DNA from: Phoma sp. XZ068
Taxonomy: Eukaryota > Ascomycota > Dothideomycetes > Pleosporales > Didymellaceae
NCBI GenBank assembly: GCA_004835665.1
Contig: RBKR01000001.1
Location: 2,976,001 to 3,040,000 of the forward strand
Length of the DNA stretch: 64,000 nt
Reading direction: 5' to 3'
Part shown: one piece after another, positions 11,348-23,810 of the stretch
Position numbering within the stretch: position 1 is the stretch's first letter
How the letters are laid out: each line of letters starts with the position of its first letter
Made by a program: the position numbers and the translations under genes
The notes under the pieces: generated by a model
Told to the model about the DNA's origin: nothing
Seen by the model: only the letters and a program-made list of their open reading frames with translations
Database searches by the model: none

Positions 11348-14300
11348 ATGATGGCTGAGGCTGAGGAGAAGCAACTGGTTCCCACTCCAGAGAAGGAGTT
11401 GCGGGATCTGGCGAAAACTGCATCAAAAGCCATTCCTCGATTTGACGAGAAGGAGCCAATCACCGGCGTGAAGTAAGGATGCAAAGTCCGTGAACGTCGA
11501 GGTTCGATTTCCAATTGTGGCTGACTTTGACAGAGAGCTACACGATCTGATAGATCCTCTTTTGGAAACCGCTGATCTACCTGACCTCAATCCTGGTCAT
11601 CGCGCGGCAGCATCTAATGCATTATGCTCCATCATTGAATGCTGCCAAGCATCGAAGACCGAATATGCACGCGATGCTATCCTGGGAGATTCCATATGGC
11701 TGCGGTTGTTCAACATCTACCTGCAGCGATCAGACGATGCCAAAGGCAAGTCGATGAGACAGATGCTCTTGCTTCTCACAAGTGTTATAACGAAGAACCA
11801 AAGCACACGCGCATCGGAGCTCCGATTGCAAGCTGCAGCAACCTTCCTGGATATCATCTGTGATCGCCAGGACCGTGTCAAAGTCAAGCCGGCTTTACAA
11901 GGTCTTGCACACTTCTTGCTCCGAGATGTAGTATCAATAGCACAACTGCTCGAGATTTACGGCGTACAGTCAGCCTCAACCGCGCAGACAGAAACACCTT
12001 CTCCACAAACTCTTTTCAAAGCCTTCCTTACGTGGGTGGTCCATCATGACACCTCACTGTCGGCCGGTCACCTGGTCAAGAACTTCCTCATCCAGGCACG
12101 CCGGTTGCCTGAGTATGCTACTCGAAACGACAACTCATCTATCTCACCCCTATGGATAAAGCCAGTCGTTGAAATGCTGCACCAATGGCCGGATCGTCTA
12201 CGCGAGTTCAAAGCAAACGTCTTCCCACACTGCTTCCTACCAAACATTGTCGAGTATCTTGGTCTCCTCTCGTATCTGCGTTTCGGCATGCACGTGCGAT
12301 CAAAAGGGGATCTGCCTCAAGCATTGCGTACGTATGAATCGCAGAACAATGGTCTGAAAACTTCCGAGGAGTTCAGGATCTTATTAGCTGCCCTTGAGAC
12401 TGGCAAGGAGCTGACTATCGTTCGTGATATCGGTAAGTTGAGCCACGAACATTTACAACCGCAAGTCAGGAGAGAAACTGACTCGAACAAGATTATCGTG
12501 TTAGTGATCGTATTGAGATTCAAGGCAACCACTTGCATCTGCCCGACGACATTTTTGGCGTATGGATGTCACACTCTGAAGGCGAGGTCAGACTTGCCGG
12601 AATGTTTCTTTCGATTCACTCCACCGCTATCACCAAGCCTATGACTGGCGGTATCTTCAAATCCCTTAAGCACAACCTTATCCACCTCCACTCCGATACT
12701 GATGCCTACTTCCGAAGGGAGGTTCACGGCTACACACAGAAGCTGTTCGACCGTCTTCGAGCTAGTACAGCTACACTGTCGAAGAGTTTGGTCAAAGGTC
12801 ACACGGAGCAGGGTCGTCTACCTTTCCTGAAGGAGTGCTTCCAGCAACAGAACACACATTCTGGGACATCAACGGAAGACCCACTGATGGAATCTCTTGC
12901 ATTCATTGTGTGGTACACAAGGTTCCTTGAGTGGGAGCTACGCTCGACAGGCACGTATCAGCGACGTATTACTGCTCTCAGAGCGCTGATAATTGCCCTT
13001 AAATCCGGCGTTGATGCGGGAGTTCCACACACCCAGCTATCCAAGTCTGCGCAGGGAGAGCTTAACTGGGCACATACCTTACAGATCTCGAACACTAGAC
13101 TGACGCGGTTGCTGTTAGATCTAGTGTTGGACCCATTCGATGATATCAGAGAAGCGTCCATATCAGTTCTGCAGCTGTGCCTCACAGCACTGCCGGATGC
13201 CGAGAGGGAGTCGGTGTTGTCTACACTCCCTCGCTTCATTTCCCGTGCAGAGGCTATGATGCTCCGCACAGGGCGCGCTGATCAGGCTGATGGAGTCGCT
13301 CGTGCCTACTCACTGCTGTTCACTGTGGCCGACTTGAACGCCTCAGAACAATCGGAGTTATCTTCAAAAGCTGGAGTCTTTGAGGGGCTGAGGGAGCAGC
13401 TAACAGATACACTTGAGATTGCTCGTACGAATCTCACTGAGGCCGTCAATGGTCGCCCTGTGCATGGAATCTATGCTGCACTGACGTTCGTACTTTCCTT
13501 GGAGTTATACTGAGCCATTAGACTAACACGATACAGATACATTGTGGACCAGGACATGTTTTACCCTAACATCGCAAAAGAATCAGCTGAAGCTCATCAT
13601 ACATGGACTGAAGCTCACAACGATTTGATTGCCAGCTTCGAATCGCTCTGGTCCATCGTCTTCAATGTACTCTGTGCAGATGCACCGGAAGGCAATGTCC
13701 CGGATGAGGTGGACGAAACAGCAAACCTGGATACGAGAGAAGTGCTGAGCTACTCGTGGCGAGGGCTTAAAGAAGCCAGGTGAGTACAACAACGAAATGA
13801 AGCGACATCTGCTAACAGTAACAGCGTTCTGATACGTACCATCATCACTAAGGCTTCCATCGGCAATGATGATCAGAGCATACTCACACCTGCTGTATTT
13901 GAGAGACTCGGTCGGCTTTGTTTTACCCAGCTTTTGGAGCTTCGCCATCGTGGTGCGCACTCAACGGTCGCTCAGACCTTCGCGGCTTTCTGTCGTCGTT
14001 GTGCAACCTCCAAAATCCCAGAGCTTCAAGCGTTACCAGATACATGGTATCAGGTGAGTTTTAAACGCAGACTATACGATCAATTCTGACGTGGGTCACA
14101 GGAAACGCTTCGGTCTATGCAAGACAAGGCTGGAGCCATCACTCGAAGATCTGCTGGTATCCCCACGCTCATGGCTAGCATCATCGCAGCTGAGCCGGAA
14201 GCCGGGGGTAAACTGCTTGCTCGTGCAATGAACGATCTCATCAGTGAAGCATCCGTGGAAGCGCAGCACACTAACATCGAAGAGAGCCGCCTGCCGCAAG

Positions 14301-16682
14301 TGCACGCCATTAACTGCATTAAAGAGATATTCACCACTTCAAAGCTCAGTGTAGCATCGGAAGCGTACATCGCGCAGGGACTTGAACTTGCTGCGAAGAC
14401 ATTGAACTCAAACATGTGGGTACTTGCACTTCTGGATGAATTATCACTAATACCATGTGCAGTTGGCCAATCCGAAACTGCAGTTTGATGCTCTTCAAAG
14501 CCTTGATCGAACGACTGCTCGGCAGCAGCGAAGCGCAAGACTGGAAAGAGCAGGATCGGGCGAAGACATCCCGCTTCTCTTACGACAACTACCCCAGCTT
14601 GCTAAGCATACTGTCCGACCTTCTCGACCCAAGTGGGCCATTGAAGCAAACACTGGAAAACACATCAGAGAGCAGCAACCCCTTTGATCTTCACGGCGCT
14701 GAGGGTGTCTTCCCTGCACTGCAGATCCTACGACAGGCCCGTCCACCAACAAACGAACTGAGACCAATCCGCACCTCTGTTGAAAAGCTCCTAGCAAGCC
14801 CACACTGGCACATGCGTGACATGGCTGCACGGACTGTGGTGTCTCTGCTTCCATCGCACGAGATTTACGATGCGGCTTTTGAGCTGCTGAGAGCGAATCA
14901 CCAGTGTACCAACACTCGGCACGGCGTTTTATTAGCAGTGAAGTACATGATGAGGAAACTGGTCAATGACCAAATCAGTCCTGGTAGGTTTAGACGCACC
15001 ATGTCACACCCCCTGGTTCTGTGAGCACCCTACTGACTTTTGCAGCTTCGCAAGGCATTGAGGCTCTGATTCTCGAACTTATCAACTGCGTTGACCGATG
15101 GTTCACTCACAACACATGTCCGTTCATCGACACTGTCTTCTTCGACATCATCAGCACCTGCGGTTTGTCCATACTGCAGCGAGAGGAATCGACATCTTTA
15201 TTGGTAGCATGGACACAGCTTACTTCAATCATTGAGATTGGACCGAAGTATGAGCTGGGTGTTAGCGGCGCATATGACAGTCCGCTTCGTACTGAAGCGC
15301 TAGCCAGACTCTTCATGGTGGACCGCGTCATCGTTCGTCCTGAGTCCTTGGGCACGATTGTCTCGGAGGATTACCAGAGTATTGGCGACGCTCTCATGCT
15401 TCTGGCAACAGAGGATCCGGATACCTGCTGTGCTGCGCTGGAGACTCTGGAGACGATCATCCAAAAAGCTTCTCCAACCGCTCCAAAGAAGCCACTATCG
15501 CTGCTCATGGCGCATGTCAACCGTGTGATTCTCAACGCCGAGGACCCCGAAGTCATCTCGAAAGCCCAACACGTCCTTGCAGAAGCTCTAGACAGCAGGC
15601 CTTCGAGGCGAGCCGAGTTCTTCAGCCTGCTCACCGACTCGCAACTCCTCGATGCTCTGACCAAACTAGAATCCCAGTGCCTCTCCGCTCCACCATCAAA
15701 CATGCAGAGCGCCCTGCACCTCCTCGGCTTCTTCCTCGAGCATACCCACCGCACTCTCCCCTCTGCGCAGGATGTAATACTATCAGCAATAACTCGCTAC
15801 ATCCGCCTCCTGCGCATGACCATCGTGGATACAAACCCATTCGACACACGCTTCGCAGCCGCCCAATCCATCTGCGCACTACACCACCTCTGGACCGCAG
15901 TCACACCCTCATCCACACCCTCCCCGCTCGTACTCGGCCTCGGACTGATATTGTACGACATGCTCCAAGACGACGACGACGAAATCCGCGACCTCGCCGC
16001 CCTGGCGACATCAACCTTACTCTCCACCACCGCAAAGCAAATCATCGAGCCCACGGTACCTATCCTAGCCTCACAACACCTACTCACCCATCTCGTGTCA
16101 CTATTCCCCAAGTCCGCGGCCCTAGCTACCCACGCCCTTCGCCGTCTCATCTCCTCTCCGCCCAGAGAAAAACCCTTCAACACACCCTTCTCAACCAGCC
16201 TAGACGAAGCAACAACACCGCAAACCGCCCTCTTCGCACAAGAAAAGCAAAACCTGTATAAAGACGACACCCTCGACGCGTTGGCATGGACACACACTCT
16301 CTCCACCCCATCTCTCCTCACGACTATACCTGCATCCGTGCTGCAAGATGCAGCGACGTGGACAGCGGCCGCACTTACCCTCCTCACAACCAGATACGCG
16401 GCCGAGAAAGACGGCGCGCTGGGATGGGCGAGTAAACCCGATGTCCTAACGTGGCTAGTACGCGTACTTTTTGTGTCGGATGTCGTGCTGAGAAGTACTG
16501 CGAACGGGACGGATGTGAAACTCGGACTGGCGAGGCTGGTGAGCGCGATGGGAGAGGGGGAGGGCCATGGGGTGTTGGTTAAGAAGGGGGAGGGAGTGTT
16601 GGAGGGGGATGTGATGAGGAGACTAGGAGTGGTGAGGGGGGTTGCTAGGGAGGCGCCGGGTTATGCGGAGAGTTGGTTGTAG
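11348..16682 (+). CDS. trm732: tRNA ribose 2'-O-methylation partner TRM732 (THADA family, DUF2428)
   Basis: Eight exons: 11348-11472, 11534-12432, 12492-13485, 13537-13779, 13825-14053, 14102-14415, 14463-14983 and 15046-16682, in total 1653 residues. The protein is a long helical-repeat (HEAT/ARM-like) scaffold with the DUF2428 core. Hallmarks are ITRRSAGIP (about residue 843) and WPIRNCSLMLF (about 936). In yeast, TRM732 pairs with the methyltransferase TRM7 to methylate C32 of certain tRNAs; it has no catalytic site of its own. ATG 11348 is the first Met after an in-frame stop at 11279. Exon 3 must start at 12492, after a CTGAC branch point, since the nearby TAG at 12502 breaks the phase. 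The donor after 13485 (GTTCGT) is weak. Exon 5 has two in-phase acceptors six bases apart. Confidence 0.9.
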
Positions 16683-16913
16683 CTTTGAGTAGATGTTTAG
16701 TTGTAGGTGTTTGAGGATGAGAGAGGGGGTAGGTTTGTGAAATTTTAGTTAGGGAAGGTACGTAGATAAAGAAGATATGGAAAAGCAAATACTGGTATTC
16801 TTCTACATCCATAATGTCAATACATTTCATCCTCACCCTTCCTTTCTTTCTTCTCAATCCCTTACTCTACTCATACAGACCTACTTCCTATCCCTCCTCC
16901 TTCCAGCAAGTTT

Positions 16914-18989
16914 CTACCTCGCCTTCCGATACCGCCCCTGCCTCATCTCAGCCTGCAACGCATCATTCTGATCCGGCAACGGCGCTCTCTTTCGCTCCCA
17001 CCCATTCGCCCCATTCGCGCCGTTCTGTCCGCCCACAGGCCCCCCGTTCTGGCCCGCGCCTGGACCTGCCATTTGTATGCCCGGCGGGGCGAACCCGGGC
17101 GGAGGGAAACCAGGTGGGATTCCTGGCGGGGGGAATCCAGGTGGTGCGCCCTGTGGGAACCCCGGTGGTGGGAAACCGGGTGGCATGCCTGGCGGGAATT
17201 GGAAGTTTGGTGGTGGTCCCGGTGGGAATTGTGGTGCGCCGGGGCCTTGGGGAGGGAAGCCCGGGGGTGTTGGGTGTTGGGATGGTGGGCCGCCGTGGTG
17301 TGGGAGGGGTGGTGGCGGGGGCATGACGCCGGATTGGAGGAGGGCTGCGAGACGAGCTGGGTCCATGCCGGCTGGGACGCCGCCTGGGAAGGGGGGAGGT
17401 GGGCCGGCGGGGAAGGGGTTCATGCCTGTTGGTGGGGGAGGGAGAGGCGGCATGCCTTGGCCGGGGTGAGGGACGCCGCCGATGCCTGGTAATGCGCTGG
17501 AAGAACCGTCTGGGTTTGTAGGGGCAAGGCCTGGTAGGTTGAGGCCGGGAGGCAGGAATGGGAGAGAACCAATACCCGCGGATCTGGCGGGCAGTTTCTG
17601 ATCCACAAGTCCCTCTGCCTCATCTTCAGCTTCCTGCTCTTCTTCCTCAGCGCGCTGGCGTCGGCCGTGGGTGCGGTCAAAGGTTCCGTTTCGTTCGGCG
17701 GCTTCTTGGCCGATGTGGTATCTATCCTCAGGGTACTTTGTGTCGCCGGGGCGTGGCCGCGTCCAGAAGCGTGTGACGCGGTCATTGGAGCCAGACGCTA
17801 GGATGTGTCCAAGAGGATGCCAGTCGAGGGTCCAGACAGTAAAGTCGTGTGCGTACTGGATGCTGTGTGCGGGGTATATCGCCTGTGCAGGTGCGTTTTG
17901 CGGGTCGGCGGAGTCGTATGGGGAGAGTGTGGGCGGTGTGCCTGCAGGAGCGTTTTGCTCGTCGAGGAGGTAGTGGTGGATGCTGCCGTCAACACCACCA
18001 GTAGACAACAGATTCTTGTGCATGGGGTGCCAGGCCATGGTGATGATGTCCTTTTCGTGGCCGCGCAGGAGCAGGACGTCGCGCATCATGCGCAGGTCAA
18101 AGATGCGGGCGGTGTGATCACGAGCGCATGTGGCTAGCAGATTCCCCTGGTTGGGCTCGAACATGGTTTTTGATATTGGGTTCTTATGTCCATGTAGGGT
18201 TGTGAGGCAGCGGCCTGTCCGCGGGTCCCAAAACTTGACCTGATGGTCCTTGGAGCCGGACACGAGCAGGCCCTTGTGCGGGTGCCAGTCGACCGACTTC
18301 ACTTCCCAGCCGTGCCCCGTCAGCGTCTGCTCCTCCTGGCTGGACGCAAAGTCCCAGATCTTCAGCGTGGTGTCGTCGGCGCACGTGACAAACTTGGAGT
18401 CTGTCGGGGCGATGGCCAGGCCGCGCACTGCCTCGGTGTGGGCCTGGATCTCCTTGACGTTGTTGAAGTTGGTCTGCCAGTACTTGACGACGCCCGTCTG
18501 GTCGGCGGACAGCAGCCAGTCGTCGGTGTGGGTGTACTCGACGCAGCGGATGGCGGCCTCGTGGGCCTGCATGATGGTCTCGAAGTTGAAGCCCATGCCG
18601 TTCCACAGGGTGAACTCGCCGCTGGTGGAGCCGGTGAGCAGGCGGCGGCCCTCGGGGGTCCATTTGACGACGTTGATGGGGTGCTTGACCTTGTTGAGCG
18701 AGGAGTGGACAGCTTTGGCGGGGATCGACTCGGCGGCGCTGGCGAGGCGGGCGGCGGGCGGCTGCAGGTCGACAATGTAGCTTGCGCTGGGGCGCTCCAT
18801 CTCGGGCATGGCCAGGTTCTTGTAGCGCGGGCGGCGGTTGCGTATCCACTGGACGGTCGTTGCGCCATAGTCGGTCACGGCGCCTGCTCAGGTCAGTACT
18901 GCTGCATCGCAGGCCGGCGACATGGACGTACGCTTGGGGCGCGCGCGCGGTCCGCCCTCGAACTGGTGCTGGTAGGGCTCGCGCTCCAT
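16914..18989 (-). CDS. PFS2: Polyadenylation factor subunit 2 (WD40, PFS2/WDR33)
   Basis: Two exons, 18989-18932 and 18883-16914, give 675 residues. The N-terminus reads MEREPYQHQFEGG; the second exon resumes with AVTDYGATTVQWIRNRRPR, typical of the family. Residues of about 70-380 form a seven-blade WD40 propeller with repeats ending in WD- or YW-like dipeptides (LKIWDF, VKFWDPRTG). The C-terminal third is a low-complexity Gly/Pro/Phe-rich tail, longer than in yeast PFS2 and like that of animal WDR33. The protein is part of the cleavage and polyadenylation factor and recognises the AAUAAA-like signal of pre-mRNAs in the nucleus. It is head-to-head with the DGAT1-type gene across 488 nt. Confidence 0.94.
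17060..17470 (-). repeat. Gly/Pro/Phe collagen-like coding repeat in PFS2 tail
   Basis: The C-terminus is coded by repeated PGFPPPG/PPG-type units, GC-rich on both strands. This produces long spurious open frames on the plus strand over the same bases. Confidence 0.85.
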
Positions 18990-19477
18990 GATGGCGGGTC
19001 GCGACGTCTTCACCGCGGTGGTGAGGTGCTGCTCGGCTCAGCGCTCCATGGGCTGCGTGGGTGGTCGCGGCGCGCTGTTACTGCTTTCGCGTGGTTCACT
19101 GCATTGTCCGGGCGTTGTCGCTCGGAGGTCTGCAGCACCGCCGCCTAGCGCAGCCGCCACAGACACCAGCCACTGTGGCATGCACCCGCGATCCGGGGCG
19201 TAGCGGAAGAGCGAGCGGAAGCGCGACGGTCGTCATCCCCCCGCAGCCCCAACAATTCAGTCCCAGGCCGTATCTGCTGCCTCAAGTGCACCAAGCTCGC
19301 CATGCATTGCGACCACAGCGACCAAGTCTTCTACTTCCGCCCGCAGCTGCTGGCCAAGTAGCCAAATCCGTCTGCCGCTCTACCGAGTCTCATTCCGCCG
19401 CCTCGGCACGCAATCGCCTTCCCAACAAACATTCGCATCTGATAAAGCCGTTGGGCCCCGAGTGTCCTGTCAGCACC
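18990..19477. other. Shared divergent promoter, PFS2 / DGAT1
   Basis: 488 nt between the two start codons. No gene is supported; it should hold both promoters and 5' UTRs. Confidence 0.5.
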
Positions 19478-21099
19478 ATGGCCACCCTCACCCAGGCGAC
19501 GTCCTCTGTCGAGGCGCAGGGAGCCTTTTCCTCTGCCATTGACGCCCACGAAGCCAATTCCACAAAACAGCGTGGACGCACCGCCCAGCTCACCACCTCG
19601 AAGCAAACCAATGGCTCCACCCACCAGCGCAAGAAGAGCAAGGACAGCAAGTACCGCCACGTCTTTGCAACACACTCGGAGTCCCGCATCACCTGTCTGA
19701 GCCATGAGTCCGCCAACACGCCCAGTTTTGTGGGCTTTAGGAATCTCATGATCCTGGTCTTGAGTATGGCTTCATGACTTCAACAAAGCCATGGCTAACC
19801 CCCACAGTCGTCTCCAACCTGCGCCTGATGATCGTGAACCTCCAAAAGTACGGCGTCTTGATCTGCATCAGCTGCCACGACTATCGCCGCTCCGACGTCA
19901 TCACCGGCCTGCTCCTCTACCTCCTCGTCCCTGCCCACCTCTTCGTCACCTACCTGATCGAACTGGTCGCCTCCTGGCAGGCCAAGCGAGCCCACGCAAA
20001 CATCTCCAACGAGAAAGACGACGACACGCCTGAGAAGTATGCTGCCGCATTGAAGAGCTTCAACGCCACCTGGCACACGGTCGCCTTCTTCCACAGCGTC
20101 AACGCCGTCTCGAACCTCTACATCGCCACGAAATATGTTTACTACGACATCTACCACCCGGGTATCGGCACGCTCTGCGAGATGCACGCCGTCATCGTCT
20201 TCCTCAAATGCGCCTCCTACGCCTTCACCAACCGCGATCTGCGCCACGCCTACCTGCACCCCAAGCAGGCCGAGCCGCTCCCCCAGCTCTACCAATCATG
20301 CCCCTACCCCCAGAACATCAACTTCGAGAACATGTGCTACTTCTGGTGGGCACCCACCCTAGTCTACCAGCCCGTCTACCCACGCACATCGCACATCCGA
20401 TGGGGATTTGTCTTCCGCCGTCTGTTGGAAGTGCTTGGCCTCAGCATCGTCGTCTGGATTGCGAGCGCACAATACGCAGCGCCTCTCCTGCAAAACTCCC
20501 TCGACAAACTCCTCACCCTAAACCTCACCGCCATCCTCGAACGCGTCATGAAGCTCTCCACCATCAGCGTCTTCTGCTGGCTCTGCGGCTTCTTCGCCCT
20601 CTTCCAATCCTCGCTCAACGCCCTCGCCGAAATCATGCGCTTCGGCGACCGCGAATTCTACGGCCCCTGGTGGAACGTCTCCTCCATCCGCACCTACTGG
20701 ACCACCTGGAACAAACCCGTCACAAACTTCATGCGCCGCCATGTCTACTCCCCGCTCGTCGGCCGCGGCGTCCCTCCCCCCATCGCCCAAATCATCGTCT
20801 TCTTCTTCTCCGGCGTCCTCCACGAAATGCTCGTCGGCGTACCCACTCACAACGTCATCGGCGTTGCCTTTGTCGGCATGATGGTCCAGATCCCGCTTAT
20901 TGCCCTGACGGATGTTATTCAGAAGATCCGCGGTATTGATGGGAAGACTGCAGGTAATATGATTTTCTGGGTTAGCTTTTGTCTCGTTGGACAGCCGCTG
21001 GGTGCGCTGTTGTATTTTTTTGCGTGGCAGGCTAAGTATGGGAGTGTGAGTAGGGAGTTTGAGGCTAGTAGGGCGGGGGGCATGTTTTCGAGGCGCTGA
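19478..21099 (+). CDS. Diacylglycerol O-acyltransferase 1 family (MBOAT)
   Basis: Two exons, 19478-19763 and 19808-21099, give 525 residues. A polar Thr/Ser/Lys-rich N-terminus of about 85 residues is followed by a multi-pass membrane region. The segment VSNLRLMIVNLQKYGVLI matches the first conserved block of DGAT1. FYGPWWN lies at 379-385. The MBOAT catalytic His is H434 in SGVLHEMLVGVP, followed by GMMVQIPL and GQPLGALLYF, also DGAT1-like. The enzyme should make triacylglycerol from diacylglycerol and acyl-CoA in the ER. The family motif is usually written FYxDWWN, and here Pro stands in place of Asp. Sterol O-acyltransferase is the alternative; the blocks around the catalytic His favour DGAT1. 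Confidence 0.87.
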
Positions 21100-22682
21100 A
21101 AGTGAAAGTGGAGAGTGTTGTGTAGATTTATGGAAGTGCTGAGTGATGGTTATTGACCGCTTGACTTGACGTGGTTTGTTTTGTGTATCGGTGATGTGTT
21201 GGAAGGTGATGCTCGTGGTGAATGACTATTCTCTGAAGAGTACTTCTCTGGGACCAAGTAACTAGATTCAGTCATGGAAGTCACTCTGATCCCTACTAGT
21301 GTGCAGAACTGGATTGCACCTACTGTATCATAAACTAAAATAGGGTAAAGAAGTAGGAAGGGAAGGGAAGTCTCCTTGGATCTGTTGTACCTCATGTTCT
21401 TAATACTTGTATACTTGGTAGTAAGTCAAGTGCATATAGCACCGCGTCTTGTCATTCACGCTGCTATGAGGAAAGGTAGGGTAGTATTGACATGAAAAAA
21501 GGGGATAGTGATGGAGAATTTGTAAGAAGGACGTTGATGGGAATGTAAATGCTTTGTTAACTTGTGGTATGAAGTCATACTCATATCCTACACACTCATA
21601 CCAAATTGCTCTCAAGCGCTCTCAAGCGCTAAAGGTGCTCGAAGACGCTTGAACGCAGGCGATGAAGCTGTACGTTGAGCGTGACGACAGCGAGAGCGAG
21701 AGCGAGGCTTAGAGTCGCACATAGACGGCAATGCTGGATCGCAGTTTCGACTACGACAACAAGGACTGGGCTGTGTATCGTGGTGTGGTGTGTGAAATGA
21801 ATAAGTAGAGTGGTTGTAGTCATGATGTGCGTGGTGGTGTAGCTACGTTTACGACATGACGCATGAATGGATGAACGGTTGGCGATGTCAATGATGTCTA
21901 GGATGTATAAAGGCTGAAGGAAGGTACGGTTCTGCCGGACCCAGCAGTCTGGGCGTTTCTGCTTGTGCATACGCTGGCTGGTTAGCATGGGATCTCTTGA
22001 TAGTGATGGCGGGAGTACGTGCTCTCCAGCACGGCGGGTGGCTCGTTTTGTTGTGTGTCGATACGAATGTGCGTGTATGTGCAGTCTGAGTTCATGCGCG
22101 GCCACCATCTTGCGGATTTGGTTACCTGGCGTGATTTCCTTGGTGTTGAGTCTGTCCAAATTATACACAGTGTGCTGGGTACCTCAATTCTGGGATTTGC
22201 AAGATACTAACGGCGTCGATATCTATACCGAGCAATGCAGACTGTTTTGGCGTAGATTACGGTTCCGTCGAGCCCTTGAGAACATAAATTGATCTGTTAT
22301 CAGTATAACAATACTTTATCCTCATTTTCAGGTATCGACGCTACATATGCACATCAGTCTTCACATATCGGCGTGAGTGAGCAGCACGCTCGATCAGATT
22401 CCAAGAGTAGAAGTTGTTTTTAACTATCACGGGGAATTGGACGACAAACAACAAATTCGCACATAATTTACGAAATAGCGTGATCCCTCCCCCCCTCGAT
22501 ACGGTTATGGTGGAGCAAGCCTTAAACGCGGGGCGAATAACGGATGTCAGCGCGTGAGGGGTGGCCCGAGGATCAACTCGAATAGGCAATCCGATTGTTA
22601 AGCAGAACTCATCAAGGACTTGCATTTCCGACTTGCTGCAAAACTTACTGTAGATTACACCTCAAGATATTGTACAGCCGAG
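21100..22682. other. 1.6-kb intergenic region
   Basis: No supported gene. Open frames on either strand (for example 21629-22168 minus) lack domains and are His/Thr/Arg-rich. A CTCAAGCGCT direct repeat occurs at about 21611-21630. A non-coding RNA cannot be ruled out. Confidence 0.45.
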
Positions 22683-23810
22683 ATGTTGTTCGTTGAGTGC
22701 AAAGGAACGCCGTACGAGGTATGTTAAGAGTCATGACGTAATACTTGTCTCCACAAGCTCACGTCAACAAAGATAGGATTTCAGCATGGGCAAGCGGCTA
22801 AAGTCCAGATCGATCGCTGTGTCGCTTTCTACGCAGGGTTGTTCTTGAAGAATTGTAAGCTGGAGTGGCCGCAGGTTTTACAACACGCATTTGAGTTTGA
22901 GCAGCGCGCGAAGTCAACATGGCCTGCATACCATGAAGAGCTGCAAGGTATAGCCGACGGCGCGGGGAAGGAACTGTTGGATATTGTGGCTATCAATGTG
23001 CGATCTGAGATCAATTTTGGATTGTTTAGTGATGGCTGTACGGCGCTGTCGTGGCACACGGAGAAGAGAGCGTGGCTGGGGCAGAATTGGGACGTAAGTA
23101 TCTGTTGAACTCAATTTGAAGACACAGTATTGACGTAGTAGTGGATGACTGAGCAAAAGGAGAATCTCATCATCACCAAGATCACGCAGGCGGACAAGCC
23201 CACCATCATCCAAGTCACAGAAGCAGGCATCTTAGGCAAGATCGGCTTCAATAGTGCAGGCGTAGGCACCCTGTTCAACGCCATCAAGGTCCACGGCACC
23301 GATCCAACGCGTCTACCAGCGCACTTCGGCCTGCGCATGGCCCTGGAAAGTACCTCCGTTGCAGATGCAGTGCAGAAGTTAGAGCGCTACGGCATGGCTT
23401 CCTCCGCCCACATACTCCTCGGCGATCCAAATTCATCCCTGGGTCTGGAGTTCACCAAGTCCACGTTCGCGCATTGCGAGCCAGATGCTGCGGGGCGCGT
23501 TGTTCACACAAATCACCTGCTGAAAGAGCATCCGGGCGAGACCGACACCGTTTGGCTGAATGACTCCTTAACGCGAGTGCAGACGATGACGGCGAATTCA
23601 GGCTCGCTCGGCGCCGAGCCTAGCTGGGAAGCAGTCGGCAAGCTGTTTGAGGACGAGCACAATGCACCAGGGTCGATTTGTAGAACACAGACGAAGGAGA
23701 CTGGGAGCGCAACGCTGTTCAATATTGTGATGGATCTGAGGAGTAAGAAGGCTGTGGTGAGGCTGGGCAGACCGACAGAGGTTGAGGATGTTGTTAATCT
23801 GCAACTGTGA
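22683..23810 (+). CDS. Acyl-CoA:isopenicillin N acyltransferase-like Ntn hydrolase (peptidase C45)
   Basis: Three exons, 22683-22718, 22773-23093 and 23142-23810, give 341 residues. The N-terminus has GTPYEIGFQHG, standard for the family. The self-processing site is Gly100-Cys101 in SDGCTALSW; Cys101 would become the N-terminal nucleophile of the beta chain. LGQNWDW, split by the second intron, and GFNSAGVG follow as expected. In penicillin producers the homologue (penDE product) swaps the side chain of isopenicillin N. Most filamentous fungi carry relatives (ial-type genes) of unknown substrate and make no penicillin. No beta-lactam synthetase is in the window, so a different amide substrate is likely. 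There is no obvious C-terminal peroxisomal signal (ends in NLQL). Confidence 0.85.

Noticed and set aside
11501..11514. B-box-like GGTTCGATTTCC that might mark a tRNA gene
   Set aside because: It lies in an intron of TRM732, with no A box or acceptor stem around it.
12502..12505. TAG acceptor for TRM732 exon 3
   Set aside because: It breaks the reading phase; AAG at 12490-12491 with a CTGAC branch point keeps it and restores the conserved sequence.
15797..16387. 196-codon minus-strand frame in TRM732
   Set aside because: Shadow of the last TRM732 exon; no domain.
18243..19148. 301-codon plus-strand frame opposite PFS2
   Set aside because: It is the complement of a WD40 gene with conserved motifs, GC-rich, and has no domain of its own.
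21629..22168. 179-codon minus-strand frame
   Set aside because: His/Thr/Arg-rich with no domain, and overlapped by equally open plus-strand frames.
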